A stretch of DNA of 64,000 bases from assembly GCF_018326005.1 (NCBI RefSeq), contig NZ_AP021903.1, positions 2,668,001-2,732,000 of the forward strand. Direction: 5' to 3'. Below the pieces are notes generated by a model, which saw only the letters and a list, made by a program, of their open reading frames with translations, searched no databases and was not told where the DNA came from. Within the stretch, counting starts at the first letter, position 1; each line of letters opens with the position of its first letter. Of the stretch, positions 51,896 to 59,649 are shown one piece after another. A program made the position numbers and the translations under genes. This stretch comes from Pseudomonas sp. Seg1. GTDB taxonomy: Bacteria > Pseudomonadota > Gammaproteobacteria > Pseudomonadales > Pseudomonadaceae.

Positions 51896-52045
51896 CTGGC
51901 AGAAGGCGCAAAAGAGTTGGATGACTTTATGTCAGCGACTGTAAAGGTCATCACTACTCGCTTCTCGCTTTCTTTTCAGTACGAGTCGATCTACACCGTT
52001 AGAGATCGCGAACTGTTGACTTACAAGAGAATGATTGAACCTTGA
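51896..52045 (+). pseudogene. C-terminal fragment of unknown protein (possible toxin tail)
   Basis: An open frame of 49 sense codons without a good start (an internal ATG is at 51929) ends in TGA overlapping the ATG of the next small gene (TGATG). The sequence (FMSATVKVITTRFSLSFQYE, then RDRELLTYKRMIEP) looks like a real protein tail. The coupling to an immunity-sized gene fits a toxin C-terminus left by deletion; I do not recognise the fold. Confidence 0.4.
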
Positions 52046-52299
52046 TGATAAGTGAGCTATTCCAGCGCTTCCTGGATGAGGAACTTGACTGGCGAATTTG
52101 TGAATTGTTGCGCACGGAAATTTTCACTGCCCAACAGTCCGACGGGGTCGTGTGCATTCGTGAGTTCACTTTTAATCTGTTTGATGTCGTGATTGATTTT
52201 GAAGCGCGTACAGTCGTGGTGACGGATGTGCTATTGCCGGAAAGTGATGCAGGTGCGGTCATGTCACTGGACGAGTTTACAAGTGTCTGCAAGCTTTGA
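52045..52299 (+). CDS. Small acidic protein, orphan immunity candidate
   Basis: An 84-residue acidic protein (MISELFQRFLDEELDWRICE, FNLFDVVIDFEARTVVVTDV), AT-richer than neighbours, with no signal peptide. It starts on the last base of the preceding fragment's stop and sits between two copies of the HxlR 3' end. Size, acidity, composition and context resemble immunity proteins of polymorphic toxins. No named family recognised. Confidence 0.6.
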   Translation: MISELFQRFLDEELDWRICELLRTEIFTAQQSDGVVCIREFTFNLFDVVIDFEARTVVVTDVLLPESDAGAVMSLDEFTSVCKL

Positions 52300-52326
52300 T
52301 AGATCAGGTGTGAGGCTGTCGTTTCG

Positions 52327-52595
52327 GTGGAGCAGGGGATTCTGCAGACGGTGCCCACCCCTGACGGCGGAGCCTATAAGGAATACGTGCTGACGGAGCG
52401 CGGCAAAGCCTTGCAAACGATGATCGTCGCGTTGTCGCAGTGGGTCGGCGAGTCATGTACACACCGGGCGAGCTGGACTCGGTGATGGTCGATACGATGG
52501 ATCGGCAGCCTATTCGCAAGCTGGAATTGATGGCCGCTGATGGCCGCGTGCTGGCACCGGAGGATGGCGCAACCCGCCTGGCTGTTGAGCATTGA
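52327..52595 (+). pseudogene. Frameshifted duplicate of the HxlR gene 3' end
   Basis: This 269-bp stretch matches 51542-51811 (270 bp) with scattered substitutions and one missing base near 52453 (GCGAGTCATG for GCGAGTTCATG) that breaks the frame. It ends at the same TGA. The two copies are direct repeats flanking the 52045-52299 gene, suggesting that an insertion or recombination event duplicated the HxlR 3' end. Confidence 0.85.
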
Positions 52596-52754
52596 TTGGC
52601 TAAGGCGCTACGTCGCGGAGCCGTGGTAGCTCCGATTGTTCAATCCTCGATACAAACCCGACGCAAGGTCGAAACGATTGTTTGACGCCAAAATGATGGC
52701 CATCTAGTATCGCGCCACTATTGTGATGTCACTTTCCGTCTCGAGGGATCGAAC

Positions 52755-52952
52755 ATGTACCCACCCGTCCTCGTGACGAGGTCGTGCGTAGCGTTGCTGT
52801 GCCTGCCTTCAGTCCAAAGTGCTTTCGCTGCACCCACTCCTGGTGAAACCGACCTGATTCGCGAACGTCAGAATCGCTTGCTCGAAGAGCAGCAGCCAAG
52901 CCTCGAAGAACTGATACCAAGTGAAAGTTTTGGGGTTTCGAGGGCCTTGTGA
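52755..52952 (+). pseudogene. N-terminal remnant of a two-partner-secretion transporter (TpsB/ShlB/FhaC, CdiB type)
   Basis: A 65-codon frame: a signal-peptide-like start (MYPPVLVTRSCVALLCLPSV, cleavage near AFAAPTPGE), then DLIRERQNRLLEEQQPSLEE. The DLIRxRQxRLLEEQ stretch is the characteristic N-terminal plug helix of TpsB transporters such as ShlB/FhaC/CdiB, which are normally about 550 residues. The frame then switches to unrelated residues (SESFGVSRAL) and stops, overlapping the next gene (TGATG). This is the footprint of a deletion removing the rest of tpsB and probably the adjacent exoprotein gene. Confidence 0.7.
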
Positions 52953-53263
52953 TGACTAGAGTTATTGAGATGGATGCAGTTTCAAAAGCTATTGCCGTTT
53001 CAGAGTTGTTTAGTGTTGTTCTACTTGATCGTCTGGGTCAGGAGGCGTTATACGGATCGAAGGAGTGCTCAAGCAATATTTTTCTGGTTGATAACGTGGG
53101 AAACGTAGTTTGGCAGGTGAGTTCTGATTTTGATTCGGATGGGGGGGCATTCACCCATATTTTTGTGGAGGGGGGACAGCTTAAAGCTTACAGGTGGGAT
53201 GGTGGTAGTTATAACCTCGACTTTCAAACAGGCAGAGCGGTTCCGAGCCAGCTATTGAAATGA
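52952..53263 (+). CDS. Small protein, orphan immunity candidate
   Basis: A 103-residue protein starting at ATG 52952 after GAGGG. The C-terminal half (NVVWQVSSDFDSDGGAFTHI, AYRWDGGSYNLDFQTGRA) is a compact beta-rich pattern seen in small proteins encoded beside polymorphic toxins. Low GC and overlap with the truncated tpsB/toxin tail support an immunity gene left after deletion of its toxin. No named family recognised. Confidence 0.6.
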   Translation: MTRVIEMDAVSKAIAVSELFSVVLLDRLGQEALYGSKECSSNIFLVDNVGNVVWQVSSDFDSDGGAFTHIFVEGGQLKAYRWDGGSYNLDFQTGRAVPSQLLK

Positions 53264-53290
53264 GTCATCCCAGTGAGAGATGAATGGTGA

Positions 53291-53384
53291 GGAGTAAATG
53301 GGGACAGACCACGTTTAGATAAAGGGGGTTGGGCTACGGCTTTCAAATTTACTCAAAAAAGCCTGGTCTGTCCCCGTTTTCTCC
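53291..53384. mobile_element. MITE-like inverted repeat (GGGGACAGACC arms)
   Basis: Arms GGAGTAAATGGGGACAGACC (53291) and the complement ending TCTGTCCCCGTTTTCTCC (to 53384) enclose about 50 bp. Such GGGGACAGACC-ended elements recur in Pseudomonas genomes near mobile DNA. A degenerate single arm is at 54474-54496. Confidence 0.6.
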
Positions 53385-53389
53385 CGTCT

Positions 53390-53485
53390 CTCTTTGACCC
53401 GATTGCTAAAAGTGTTTGGGAGAAGCACATCAAAGGGATGAAACCTGAGGGTGTCAAAATCTCAAATAATTTAAAGGGTCTTTAG
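53390..53485 (+). pseudogene. C-terminal toxin-like fragment
   Basis: An open frame without a start (FDPIAKSVWEKHIKGMKPEG, then KISNNLKGL-stop) begins right after the MITE-like element and ends 3 bp before the next ATG. The dense basic sequence and tight placement before an immunity-sized gene are as expected for the tail of a polymorphic toxin domain. The toxin class cannot be named. Confidence 0.45.
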
Positions 53486-53488
53486 TCT

Positions 53489-53929
53489 ATGAAGATTGAG
53501 AATGAAGAAGGCCAACTCCTAAATATTATTGCTGATATCGGCGCCTTGGAGTGGCGGAGGTATCGGCAGAGGTTTCCTGAGGTGTGGGTTGGAAATGAAA
53601 TTCGGCGAGAAGATCATTCTGCTTTTCCCCCTTTCATCGCTTTCAGGTTTAAGTGTGTTGCCGAAGATGAAATTGATAAGTTGAGGGTCGCGGTGGATGG
53701 CTACAAGGGGGCTTTGCCATGGTCGTTTGTGGGTCGGTCACGCGGAAATCTACCGGGGACTAACTTTATGATCGCTCCCACAAGGCTGTTGGAGGCGAGT
53801 GAATGCGGTATGACAAATATGGCTGCTGCAGTGTATTTGTCTATTCACGAACCGCTACTTGGCCCACTGGCGTACGAGGATTTGGTTGGGCTGGCGGATC
53901 ATATTCGCTCGGAGTTTTCGTTGTGTTAA
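53489..53929 (+). CDS. Hypothetical protein, immunity candidate
   Basis: A 146-residue soluble protein (ADIGALEWRRYRQRFPEVWV, GPLAYEDLVGLADHIRSEFS) immediately downstream of the toxin-like tail and overlapping the next gene by 7 bp. AT-rich relative to the chromosome. No family recognised; context suggests immunity. Confidence 0.6.
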   Translation: MKIENEEGQLLNIIADIGALEWRRYRQRFPEVWVGNEIRREDHSAFPPFIAFRFKCVAEDEIDKLRVAVDGYKGALPWSFVGRSRGNLPGTNFMIAPTRLLEASECGMTNMAAAVYLSIHEPLLGPLAYEDLVGLADHIRSEFSLC

Positions 53930-54357
53930 CTACTGTTGTGTTTAGGCAAGATATTAAAAGTGGGTGTGTTTATCTAGATGATCATATCGAGATTGGAAAA
54001 GATTTAACGTTCACTGCGCTTGTTGAGCAGGGTGTTAAATTTGATGGTGAAATAGATATGGGTAATGGCTGGATGCTGTTTTCCAGTTGGAATCATTGCA
54101 TTTTAGGTCGCCAAGTTAATGTGAGTTTCGGTTTTTTCAAAGGTTGTCTGAAAAAATTTGGCTTCGCATTGATAAGTGGTGATGGGCGTGATCTCGAAGG
54201 GCTAAAGATCAAACACGACGCCTTATTAAATGAGCTGTTTGGTATTCCTCAGAAAAAAAATGAAATTCTAATAGCTTATGATTTTGTATGGGGGACTGTA
54301 TCTTCACAATTGGACCCAAGAGGTGGTTCGTGTAGCGTGGAGTTCTATTGGAAGTGA
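53923..54357 (+). CDS. Hypothetical protein, immunity-module member
   Basis: A 144-residue protein from GTG 53923, eight bases after a GGAG site. The content is beta-rich (GCVYLDDHIEIGKDLTFTAL, WNHCILGRQVNVSFGFFKG, YDFVWGTVSSQLDPRGGSC). The longer frame starting at 53803 overlaps the previous gene too far to be real. Overlap implies coupling with the preceding gene. Confidence 0.6.
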   Translation: MLTTVVFRQDIKSGCVYLDDHIEIGKDLTFTALVEQGVKFDGEIDMGNGWMLFSSWNHCILGRQVNVSFGFFKGCLKKFGFALISGDGRDLEGLKIKHDALLNELFGIPQKKNEILIAYDFVWGTVSSQLDPRGGSCSVEFYWK

Positions 54358-54455
54358 ATGTGGAGAAAAAGCCTGCATGGTTTCCGATTGAGATTGATAG
54401 CCACGTTTTCCGCCTACCTAACGCTAAGCAATACGATCCGCGAAATTCCAGTTGA
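54354..54455 (+). pseudogene. Truncated coupled ORF (N-terminal fragment)
   Basis: GTG at 54354 or 54360 opens a 33-codon frame (VEKKPAWFPIEIDSHVFRLP, then NAKQYDPRNSS-stop) overlapping the previous gene's stop. It looks like the beginning of a third small gene cut off just before the degenerate GGGG(A)CAGACC arm at 54474. Confidence 0.4.
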
Positions 54456-54756
54456 GTAGACTGGTCGAGACATGGAGTAAATGGGGGGAGACCAAGTTCA
54501 ATATAATTGGCTGAAAAAATACGTAAAATTTTGCCGACATTTTAGCCTTGCTGCCCGCTAAGCTTTCAGTTCGACCCATTGAAAGGATTCTGTACTTGAA
54601 AGTTTTTTTGAGCTTTGCCAAAGCTTGGCCTTGTATTTTACATGACGTAGACGACGCCATTCTTTCCTGTCGTTCGGTTTTGGTGAAATATAAAGCTTGT
54701 TCGGGATAGAGGTAAGTGGGTGTGTGATTTTTTGGGGCGGCGTATTTATTTTTCAA
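54424..54756 (-). other. Unassigned minus-strand open frame (possible mobile-element remnant)
   Basis: A 110-codon frame (LYPEQALYFTKTERQERMAS, KIQGQALAKLKKTFKYRILS) running into a degenerate GGAGTAAATGGGG arm at 54474-54496. The basic, Lys/Arg-rich sequence would suit the end of a DNA-binding or transposase-like protein, but I cannot name it and it may be non-coding. Otherwise this 420-bp stretch (54358-54777) holds no gene. Confidence 0.25.
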
Positions 54757-54777
54757 TTGTTGAGTTGAGTAGCCGAT

Positions 54778-55014
54778 ATGGCGTTTTATATAGAGATGGA
54801 TAAAACAGCAGAGACTGAGGAGTATGTTGAGTATACGTTTGGCCGGGGGGTGGAGGTGGGTTTGATAAGGCTGGATAAAATAAGGGGAACTATTGCTGTT
54901 CTAAAGGAGTGTCCATTGGATGCGAAAGGTCAATGGTCAGATAGAGTCGGTATGAAATTGGCTCGTTTTTTCGTGAGTGGCGAGTTTCCTGAAAAAACCC
55001 AGTGGGCGTCTTGA
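54778..55014 (+). CDS. Small hypothetical protein, immunity candidate
   Basis: A 78-residue acidic protein (MAFYIEMDKTAETEEYVEYT, GRGVEVGLIRLDKIRGTIAV) with low-GC coding. Size and location in the series of orphan genes suggest immunity. No family recognised. The following 170 bp holds no convincing gene. Confidence 0.5.
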   Translation: MAFYIEMDKTAETEEYVEYTFGRGVEVGLIRLDKIRGTIAVLKECPLDAKGQWSDRVGMKLARFFVSGEFPEKTQWAS

Positions 55015-55187
55015 TAGAAAAAGCGACGTGTGCAACGTTATGCTGGAGTTGATGTGCAGGAAGCCGATCCAGTAAAGACTGACGTAAAACACCAGCCATT
55101 GATGACTTCAAGCCGATGAGCGGTGTATAGCCGTTGCGGATCTGCAGAAGAGGCGAATCTTCGGATTATTGACTGTGGTAACCCCTA

Positions 55188-55556
55188 ATGAATGAATCCT
55201 GCGGCGTGAAGTGCGAGCAGTGTGGGGGCAATTTGATCTTCTTCGAAGAAGGTCGTGCCCAGGGAACACGATGCGATCAGTGTGACTGGTCGGTAGTGAC
55301 AACGAATATGCCCGGCATCCAGCTGGATAGGTGCAGGTATGAAGTTCGCTGTCGCGGCGACTATCGGAATCAAGCCCAGGTAAAGGCTGTCTCCGAGGTG
55401 ACAGGTCAAAATTATTTGATTTCCAGGCTTACACTCCAGCAAGGCGATGCTCTGGTATTCAGCGGTCAGGCGCAGGAGGTCTTACAGGCTAGAAATATTC
55501 TTGCGTCAGCGGGTGTTGTTTGTGAAATCACGCCTGATTTTCCTGGATATGAATAG
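55188..55556 (+). CDS. Zinc-ribbon hypothetical protein
   Basis: A 122-residue protein with two CxxC pairs near the N-terminus (VKCEQCGGNLIFFEEG and TRCDQCDWSVVTTN) forming a probable zinc ribbon, then a compact alpha/beta domain (EVTGQNYLISRLTLQQGDAL, VLQARNILASAGVVCEITPD). It belongs to the accessory gene row; role unknown. Confidence 0.65.
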   Translation: MNESCGVKCEQCGGNLIFFEEGRAQGTRCDQCDWSVVTTNMPGIQLDRCRYEVRCRGDYRNQAQVKAVSEVTGQNYLISRLTLQQGDALVFSGQAQEVLQARNILASAGVVCEITPDFPGYE

Positions 55557-55594
55557 AAATCTGGCGATAGGAGCAGTTTTTTCGGAGGCGGGCT

Positions 55595-56086
55595 ATGAAT
55601 CAACAACAGCAGGACTTGATGATTGATCTGGTGTCGCATCGGATCTCAACAGACTGTTTTCTTGAGTCTTTATTTAATGGTGGGGATATCCCCGAAGATT
55701 ACCTGCGTGCTGAACTGGAAACTGCGCTTGAAATTAAAGACGCTGACAGCGTGGAATGCTTGCTGATATTCGGTGCGGTGTTCGGTTTCACTAAAGACTG
55801 TGCGGATGTGTTATGCCGCTTACTCGTTGAAGAATGGCACATCAGTCACGAGGATATTGCAAGGGAGTTGAAGGTTTTCAGATACCCTGGGGCGGTCGAC
55901 TATTTATTCAAGACGGCGCTGACCTGCTATCCGTATATCGCTTCCGAGCATGCTCTGGGTGTGAAATGCATTTATGCTTTACACGAGATCGGTACCGATA
56001 AGGCTAGAGAAAAATTGCAATTGCTGGCCAAGGTTGATAACGCTGAAATGTCCGAGCGTGCACGCCATTTATTGGCGCGAGTGTGA
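55595..56086 (+). CDS. Helical (HEAT-like) hypothetical protein, immunity candidate
   Basis: A 163-residue all-helical protein (LETALEIKDADSVECLLIFG, RYPGAVDYLFKTALTCYPYI, LHEIGTDKAREKLQLLAKVD), which looks like short HEAT-type repeats, a fold used by some immunity proteins. It is preceded by a GGAGG site and followed by a strong terminator. No named family recognised. Confidence 0.6.
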   Translation: MNQQQQDLMIDLVSHRISTDCFLESLFNGGDIPEDYLRAELETALEIKDADSVECLLIFGAVFGFTKDCADVLCRLLVEEWHISHEDIARELKVFRYPGAVDYLFKTALTCYPYIASEHALGVKCIYALHEIGTDKAREKLQLLAKVDNAEMSERARHLLARV

Positions 56087-56141
56087 TGTTGCTTTAAAAG
56101 TGGTTGAGTTCGCAGGCAGGAATATGCATTTTCCGATTTAA

Positions 56142-56177
56142 AATAAAAAGCCCCGAATTGCTCGGGGCTTTTTATTT
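56142..56177. terminator. Intrinsic terminator (bidirectional)
   Basis: AATAAAAAGCCCCGA-ATTGC-TCGGGGCTTTTTATT, with T-runs on both strands. It separates the accessory gene row from the LLM monooxygenase gene and marks the right border of the accessory segment. Confidence 0.93.
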
Positions 56178-56198
56178 CGGCTGGCCATCGGCAGTGAC

Positions 56199-57242
56199 TT
56201 AACGAAACGCCGGCACCACGTGCTTGATAAACAACTCCAGCGACTTCTTCTTCTCCGCATGCGGCAAGCTGTTGTCACACCAGAAACTGAACTCATCCAC
56301 CCCCAGCTCCTGGTAATACTTGATGCGCGGAATAATCTCTTCCGGCGTACCAATCATCGCCGTCTTATGCAGGCTCTCCAGCTCAAACTCCGGACGCCCG
56401 GCAAACTTCTCTTCCGGGCTCGGCGCGAGGAAGCCGTTCACCGGGGTTTCCTTGTTGCCGAACCACGCATCGAAGGTGCGGTAGAAACGTGAAATAGCTT
56501 TCGCGCCGATTTTCCAGCCGTCCGGATCATCCGCCGTGTGCACGTGGGTGTGGCGCAGCACCATCAGTTGCGGGCGCGGCACATCAGGATTGTTGTCCAG
56601 CGCGGTCTGGAATTTGTTCTTCAGATCGAGGACTTCTTCGTCGCCCTTCATCAGCGGCGTGACCATCACGTTGCAGCCGTTGGCCACGGCAAAGTTGTGC
56701 GAATCCGGGTCGCGGGCGGCGATCCACATCGGTGGATTTGGTTGCTGAATCGGCTTCGGCACGCTGGTCGAGGTGGGGAATTTCCAGATATCGCCGTCGT
56801 GGGCGTAGTCGCCTTGCCACAGGGCGCGCACGACCGGGACCATTTCCCGCAGGGCCTGGCCGCCGGATGAGGCGGGCATGCCGCCGGCCATGCGATCGAA
56901 TTCAACTTGATAAGCGCCGCGTGCGAGACCGACTTCCATACGGCCGTTGCTGATCACGTCGAGCAGTGCACATTCGCCGGCCACCCGCAGCGGGTGCCAG
57001 AACGGCGCGATGATGGTGCCGGCGCCGAGGTGGATGGTGGTGGTTTTTGCCGCGAGGTAGGCGAGCAACGGCATCGGGCTCGGCGAGATGGTGTATTCCA
57101 TGGCGTGGTGTTCGCCGATCCATACGGTGCTGAAACCGCCGGCCTCGGCCATCAGGGTCAGTTCGGTCAGGTCTTCGAACAGTTGGCGGTGGCTGACGCT
57201 TTCGTCCCAGCGTTCCATGTGGATGAACAGGGAAAATTTCAT
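56199..57242 (-). CDS. LLM-class flavin-dependent monooxygenase
   Basis: A 347-residue luciferase-like monooxygenase (FSTVWIGEHHAMEYTISPSP, LGAGTIIAPFWHPLRVAGEC, NGRMEVGLARGAYQVEFDRM, WIAARDPDSHNFAVANGCNV). Such enzymes use reduced FMN supplied by a separate reductase; the flavin reductase gene just upstream on the same strand fits. RutA, which opens the uracil ring, is in this superfamily. Likely a ring-opening or N-oxidising step in the local pathway; substrate unknown. Confidence 0.88.
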   Translation of the reverse strand: MKFSLFIHMERWDESVSHRQLFEDLTELTLMAEAGGFSTVWIGEHHAMEYTISPSPMPLLAYLAAKTTTIHLGAGTIIAPFWHPLRVAGECALLDVISNGRMEVGLARGAYQVEFDRMAGGMPASSGGQALREMVPVVRALWQGDYAHDGDIWKFPTSTSVPKPIQQPNPPMWIAARDPDSHNFAVANGCNVMVTPLMKGDEEVLDLKNKFQTALDNNPDVPRPQLMVLRHTHVHTADDPDGWKIGAKAISRFYRTFDAWFGNKETPVNGFLAPSPEEKFAGRPEFELESLHKTAMIGTPEEIIPRIKYYQELGVDEFSFWCDNSLPHAEKKKSLELFIKHVVPAFR

Positions 57243-57280
57243 GACGCTTCCTCGGATCTTTTGTTGTTATGGCTACAAAA

Positions 57281-57370
57281 CTGTAGGAGCGAGCCTGCTC
57301 GCGATGGCGGTGTGTCAGAAAACTCATCGACATCGGATAAATCGCTATCGCGAGCAGGCTCACTCCTACA
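57281..57370. repeat. Long inverted repeat of TAGGAGCGAGCCTGCTCGCG type
   Basis: A 90-bp hairpin-forming element of the same type as 13641-13731, placed between two genes of one operon (reductase and LLM monooxygenase), where it could uncouple their expression. Confidence 0.85.
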
Positions 57371-57399
57371 TTTGATTTGTGCGGGGCTTGAGGTTTTGA

Positions 57400-57885
57400 T
57401 CAGGCCAGAACGGGCAGGGCGCCCATCTTGCCGTGGCAGTACACCAGCGGCCCGGCGATCTGTTCGGGCACGATGAGGTTCTTCACCGCGCCGACCATGA
57501 TGGCGTGGTCGCCGCCTTCATATTCGCGCCACAACTCACACTCGATGATAGCCATTGCATTGGCCAGGATCGGGTTGCCCAACTCGCTCAACGTCCACTC
57601 GATGCCTTGCGCCTTGTCCTTGCCTTTACGGGCGAAGGCGTAGGCTTCGCTTTGCTGGCCGCCGGACAGGACGTGAATCGCAAAACGCTTGTTCTTGATC
57701 AGGACAGGATAGGAGTCGGAACTGTAATTGGGGCAGAACAGCACCAGGGCCGGGTCCATCGACAGCGAGCTGAAGGCGCTGGCGGTCAGGCCGACGATCT
57801 GTCCGTCGTCATCCAGGGTGGTGATCACGGTGACGCCGGACGGGAACGAACCCATGACTTGTTTGTAGATGGCCGCATCGATCAT
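57400..57885 (-). CDS. Flavin reductase (HpaC/RutF-like)
   Basis: A 161-residue flavin reductase-domain protein (GSFPSGVTVITTLDDDGQIV, LTASAFSSLSMDPALVLFCP, YEGGDHAIMVGAVKNL). It would supply reduced FMN to the LLM monooxygenase encoded 157 bp downstream. It is the first gene of the pair and divergent from permease B. Confidence 0.9.
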   Translation of the reverse strand: MIDAAIYKQVMGSFPSGVTVITTLDDDGQIVGLTASAFSSLSMDPALVLFCPNYSSDSYPVLIKNKRFAIHVLSGGQQSEAYAFARKGKDKAQGIEWTLSELGNPILANAMAIIECELWREYEGGDHAIMVGAVKNLIVPEQIAGPLVYCHGKMGALPVLA

Positions 57886-58203
57886 TGGACGATCCTCGGG
57901 TGTTGTGACGCTGTTTTTATGTGTTTGTTGGTCTGATGGTATACCACTATTTTATCTTTGCAAGGGCTTTTAAGCTGAACCGATAAACGTACCGCGTTCG
58001 TCGGAAACTCAATGTTTATGGGGCTTTCGGCTGGCCGCTGAGCTGCGGTATCAGCGAGGATGGCGCATCAGATAGCGCCGTAAACTACGGATCAGTCTTG
58101 TGAATTGTTTGGAATACCATAATATGGTTTCCATCTGAGGGGTGACCAATACGTCCTCCCGGTTTGGCTTCATACAACGATAAGAACAGACAAACTCGAG
58201 TTC
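57886..58203. promoter_or_regulatory. Divergent promoter region with two ATGGT/ACCAT palindromes
   Basis: 318 bp between flavin reductase and permease B. TGGTATACCA (57937-57946) is a perfect palindrome about 55 bp from the reductase start, and GGAATACCATAATATGGTTTCC (58111-58132) is a near-perfect one about 75 bp from the permease start. Shared half-sites (ATGGT/ACCAT) suggest one regulator, for example a GntR-type protein, acting on both promoters; the regulator gene is not identified. No gene seen here. Confidence 0.45.
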
Positions 58204-59649
58204 ATGCATATGTCCCAGATGTCCCGGCAAGATCCGTTGATCGAGAATCACACGGTCGATTACGTCCCACTCGCGGAACGCCACGGGAAGGCCCGCGACC
58301 TTTTCACTCTTTGGTTCAGCACCAACATTGCGCCACTGCCCATCGTCACCGGCGCCATGGTGGTTCAGGTGTTCCATCTCGATTTGCTCTGGGGGCTGCT
58401 GGCGATTGTGCTGGGGCACATGATCGGTGGGGTGGTGATTGCGCTGGCGTCGGCACAGGGCCCGCGCATGGGCATTCCGCAAATGGTTCAGAGCCGTGGC
58501 CAGTTCGGGCGTTACGGCGCGCTGTTGATCGTGTTCTTTGCGGCGATCATCTACATCGGTTTCTTCATTTCCAACATCGTGATCGCCGGTAAATCCATCG
58601 TCGGGATTGCGCCGTCAGTGCCCGCGCCGTTGAGTATTCTGATCGGGGCGCTGGCCGCTACGGCGATCGGCGTGATCGGTTACAACTTCATCCATACGCT
58701 GAATCGCATCGGTACCTGGGTGATGGGCAGTGCGCTGCTGGCGGGGTTCATCTACATCTTTGCCCATGACTTGCCGGCGGATTTTCTCACCCGTGGCAGT
58801 TTCAACCTGTCCGGCTGGCTGGCGACGGTGTCGCTGGGGATCATCTGGCAAATCAGCTTTTCGCCGTACGTCTCCGATTACTCGCGTTACCTGCCGGCGG
58901 ATATCGGTATTGCCAAGCCATTCTGGGCCACCTATCTGGGCGCGACACTGGGCACGATTCTGTCGTTCAGTTTTGGCGCGGTGGCCGTGCTGGCGACTCC
59001 GGAAGGCACCGAAGCGATGGTCGCGGTCAAGCAGTCGACCGGTTGGCTGGGGCCGATTCTGATGGTGCTGTTCCTGCTCAATATCATCAGCCACAATGCG
59101 CTGAATCTGTACGGCGCGGTGCTGTCGATCATCACCTCGATCCAGACCTTCGCCAGCCAATGGACGCCGAGCATCAAGGTGCGCGTGGTGCTGTCGAGCG
59201 TGGTGCTGGCTGGTTGCTGTGTGGTGGCGCTCGGGGCGTCGGCGGATTTCATTTCCGAGTTCATCGGGCTGATTCTCGCGCTGTTGCTGGTGCTGGTGCC
59301 GTGGGCGTCGATCAACCTGATCGACTTCTACCTGATCAAGCGCGGCAACTACGACATCACCTCGATCTTCCGCGCCGACGGCGGGATTTACGGGCGCTTC
59401 AATCTGCACGCGATCATTGCCTATTTCATCGGCATCATCGTGCAGCTGCCGTTCGCCAATACCTCGCTGTACGTCGGGCCTTACGCCAACCTGGTCGATG
59501 GTGCGGATCTGTCGTGGCTGGTCGGCCTGGTGGTGACCGTTCCGCTGTATTACTGCCTGGCAACACGCGGCCAGACGCAGCAGAGCAGGGCGGTGCGGTT
59601 GGGGCGTGGCGAGGGGATTTATCCCCGATCGGCTGCGAAGCAGTCGTGA
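58204..59649 (+). CDS. NCS1-family (CodB-like) nucleobase/allantoin-type permease B
   Basis: A 481-residue 12-helix carrier closely related to permease A (RDLFTLWFSTNIAPLPIVTG, SAQGPRMGIPQMVQSRGQFG, ISHNALNLYGAVLSIITSIQ). ATG 58204; ATG 58210 is also possible. Its last ~15 residues (GRGEGIYPRSAAKQS) and stop codon are encoded by the intergenic repeat that begins at 59606, so the native C-terminus was replaced. The tail is cytoplasmic and the change is probably tolerated. Confidence 0.88.
   Translation: MHMSQMSRQDPLIENHTVDYVPLAERHGKARDLFTLWFSTNIAPLPIVTGAMVVQVFHLDLLWGLLAIVLGHMIGGVVIALASAQGPRMGIPQMVQSRGQFGRYGALLIVFFAAIIYIGFFISNIVIAGKSIVGIAPSVPAPLSILIGALAATAIGVIGYNFIHTLNRIGTWVMGSALLAGFIYIFAHDLPADFLTRGSFNLSGWLATVSLGIIWQISFSPYVSDYSRYLPADIGIAKPFWATYLGATLGTILSFSFGAVAVLATPEGTEAMVAVKQSTGWLGPILMVLFLLNIISHNALNLYGAVLSIITSIQTFASQWTPSIKVRVVLSSVVLAGCCVVALGASADFISEFIGLILALLLVLVPWASINLIDFYLIKRGNYDITSIFRADGGIYGRFNLHAIIAYFIGIIVQLPFANTSLYVGPYANLVDGADLSWLVGLVVTVPLYYCLATRGQTQQSRAVRLGRGEGIYPRSAAKQS

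Noticed and set aside
53803..53922. N-terminal extension of the 53923 gene
   Set aside because: It would overlap the preceding gene by more than 120 bp; GTG 53923 has a well-placed GGAG site.
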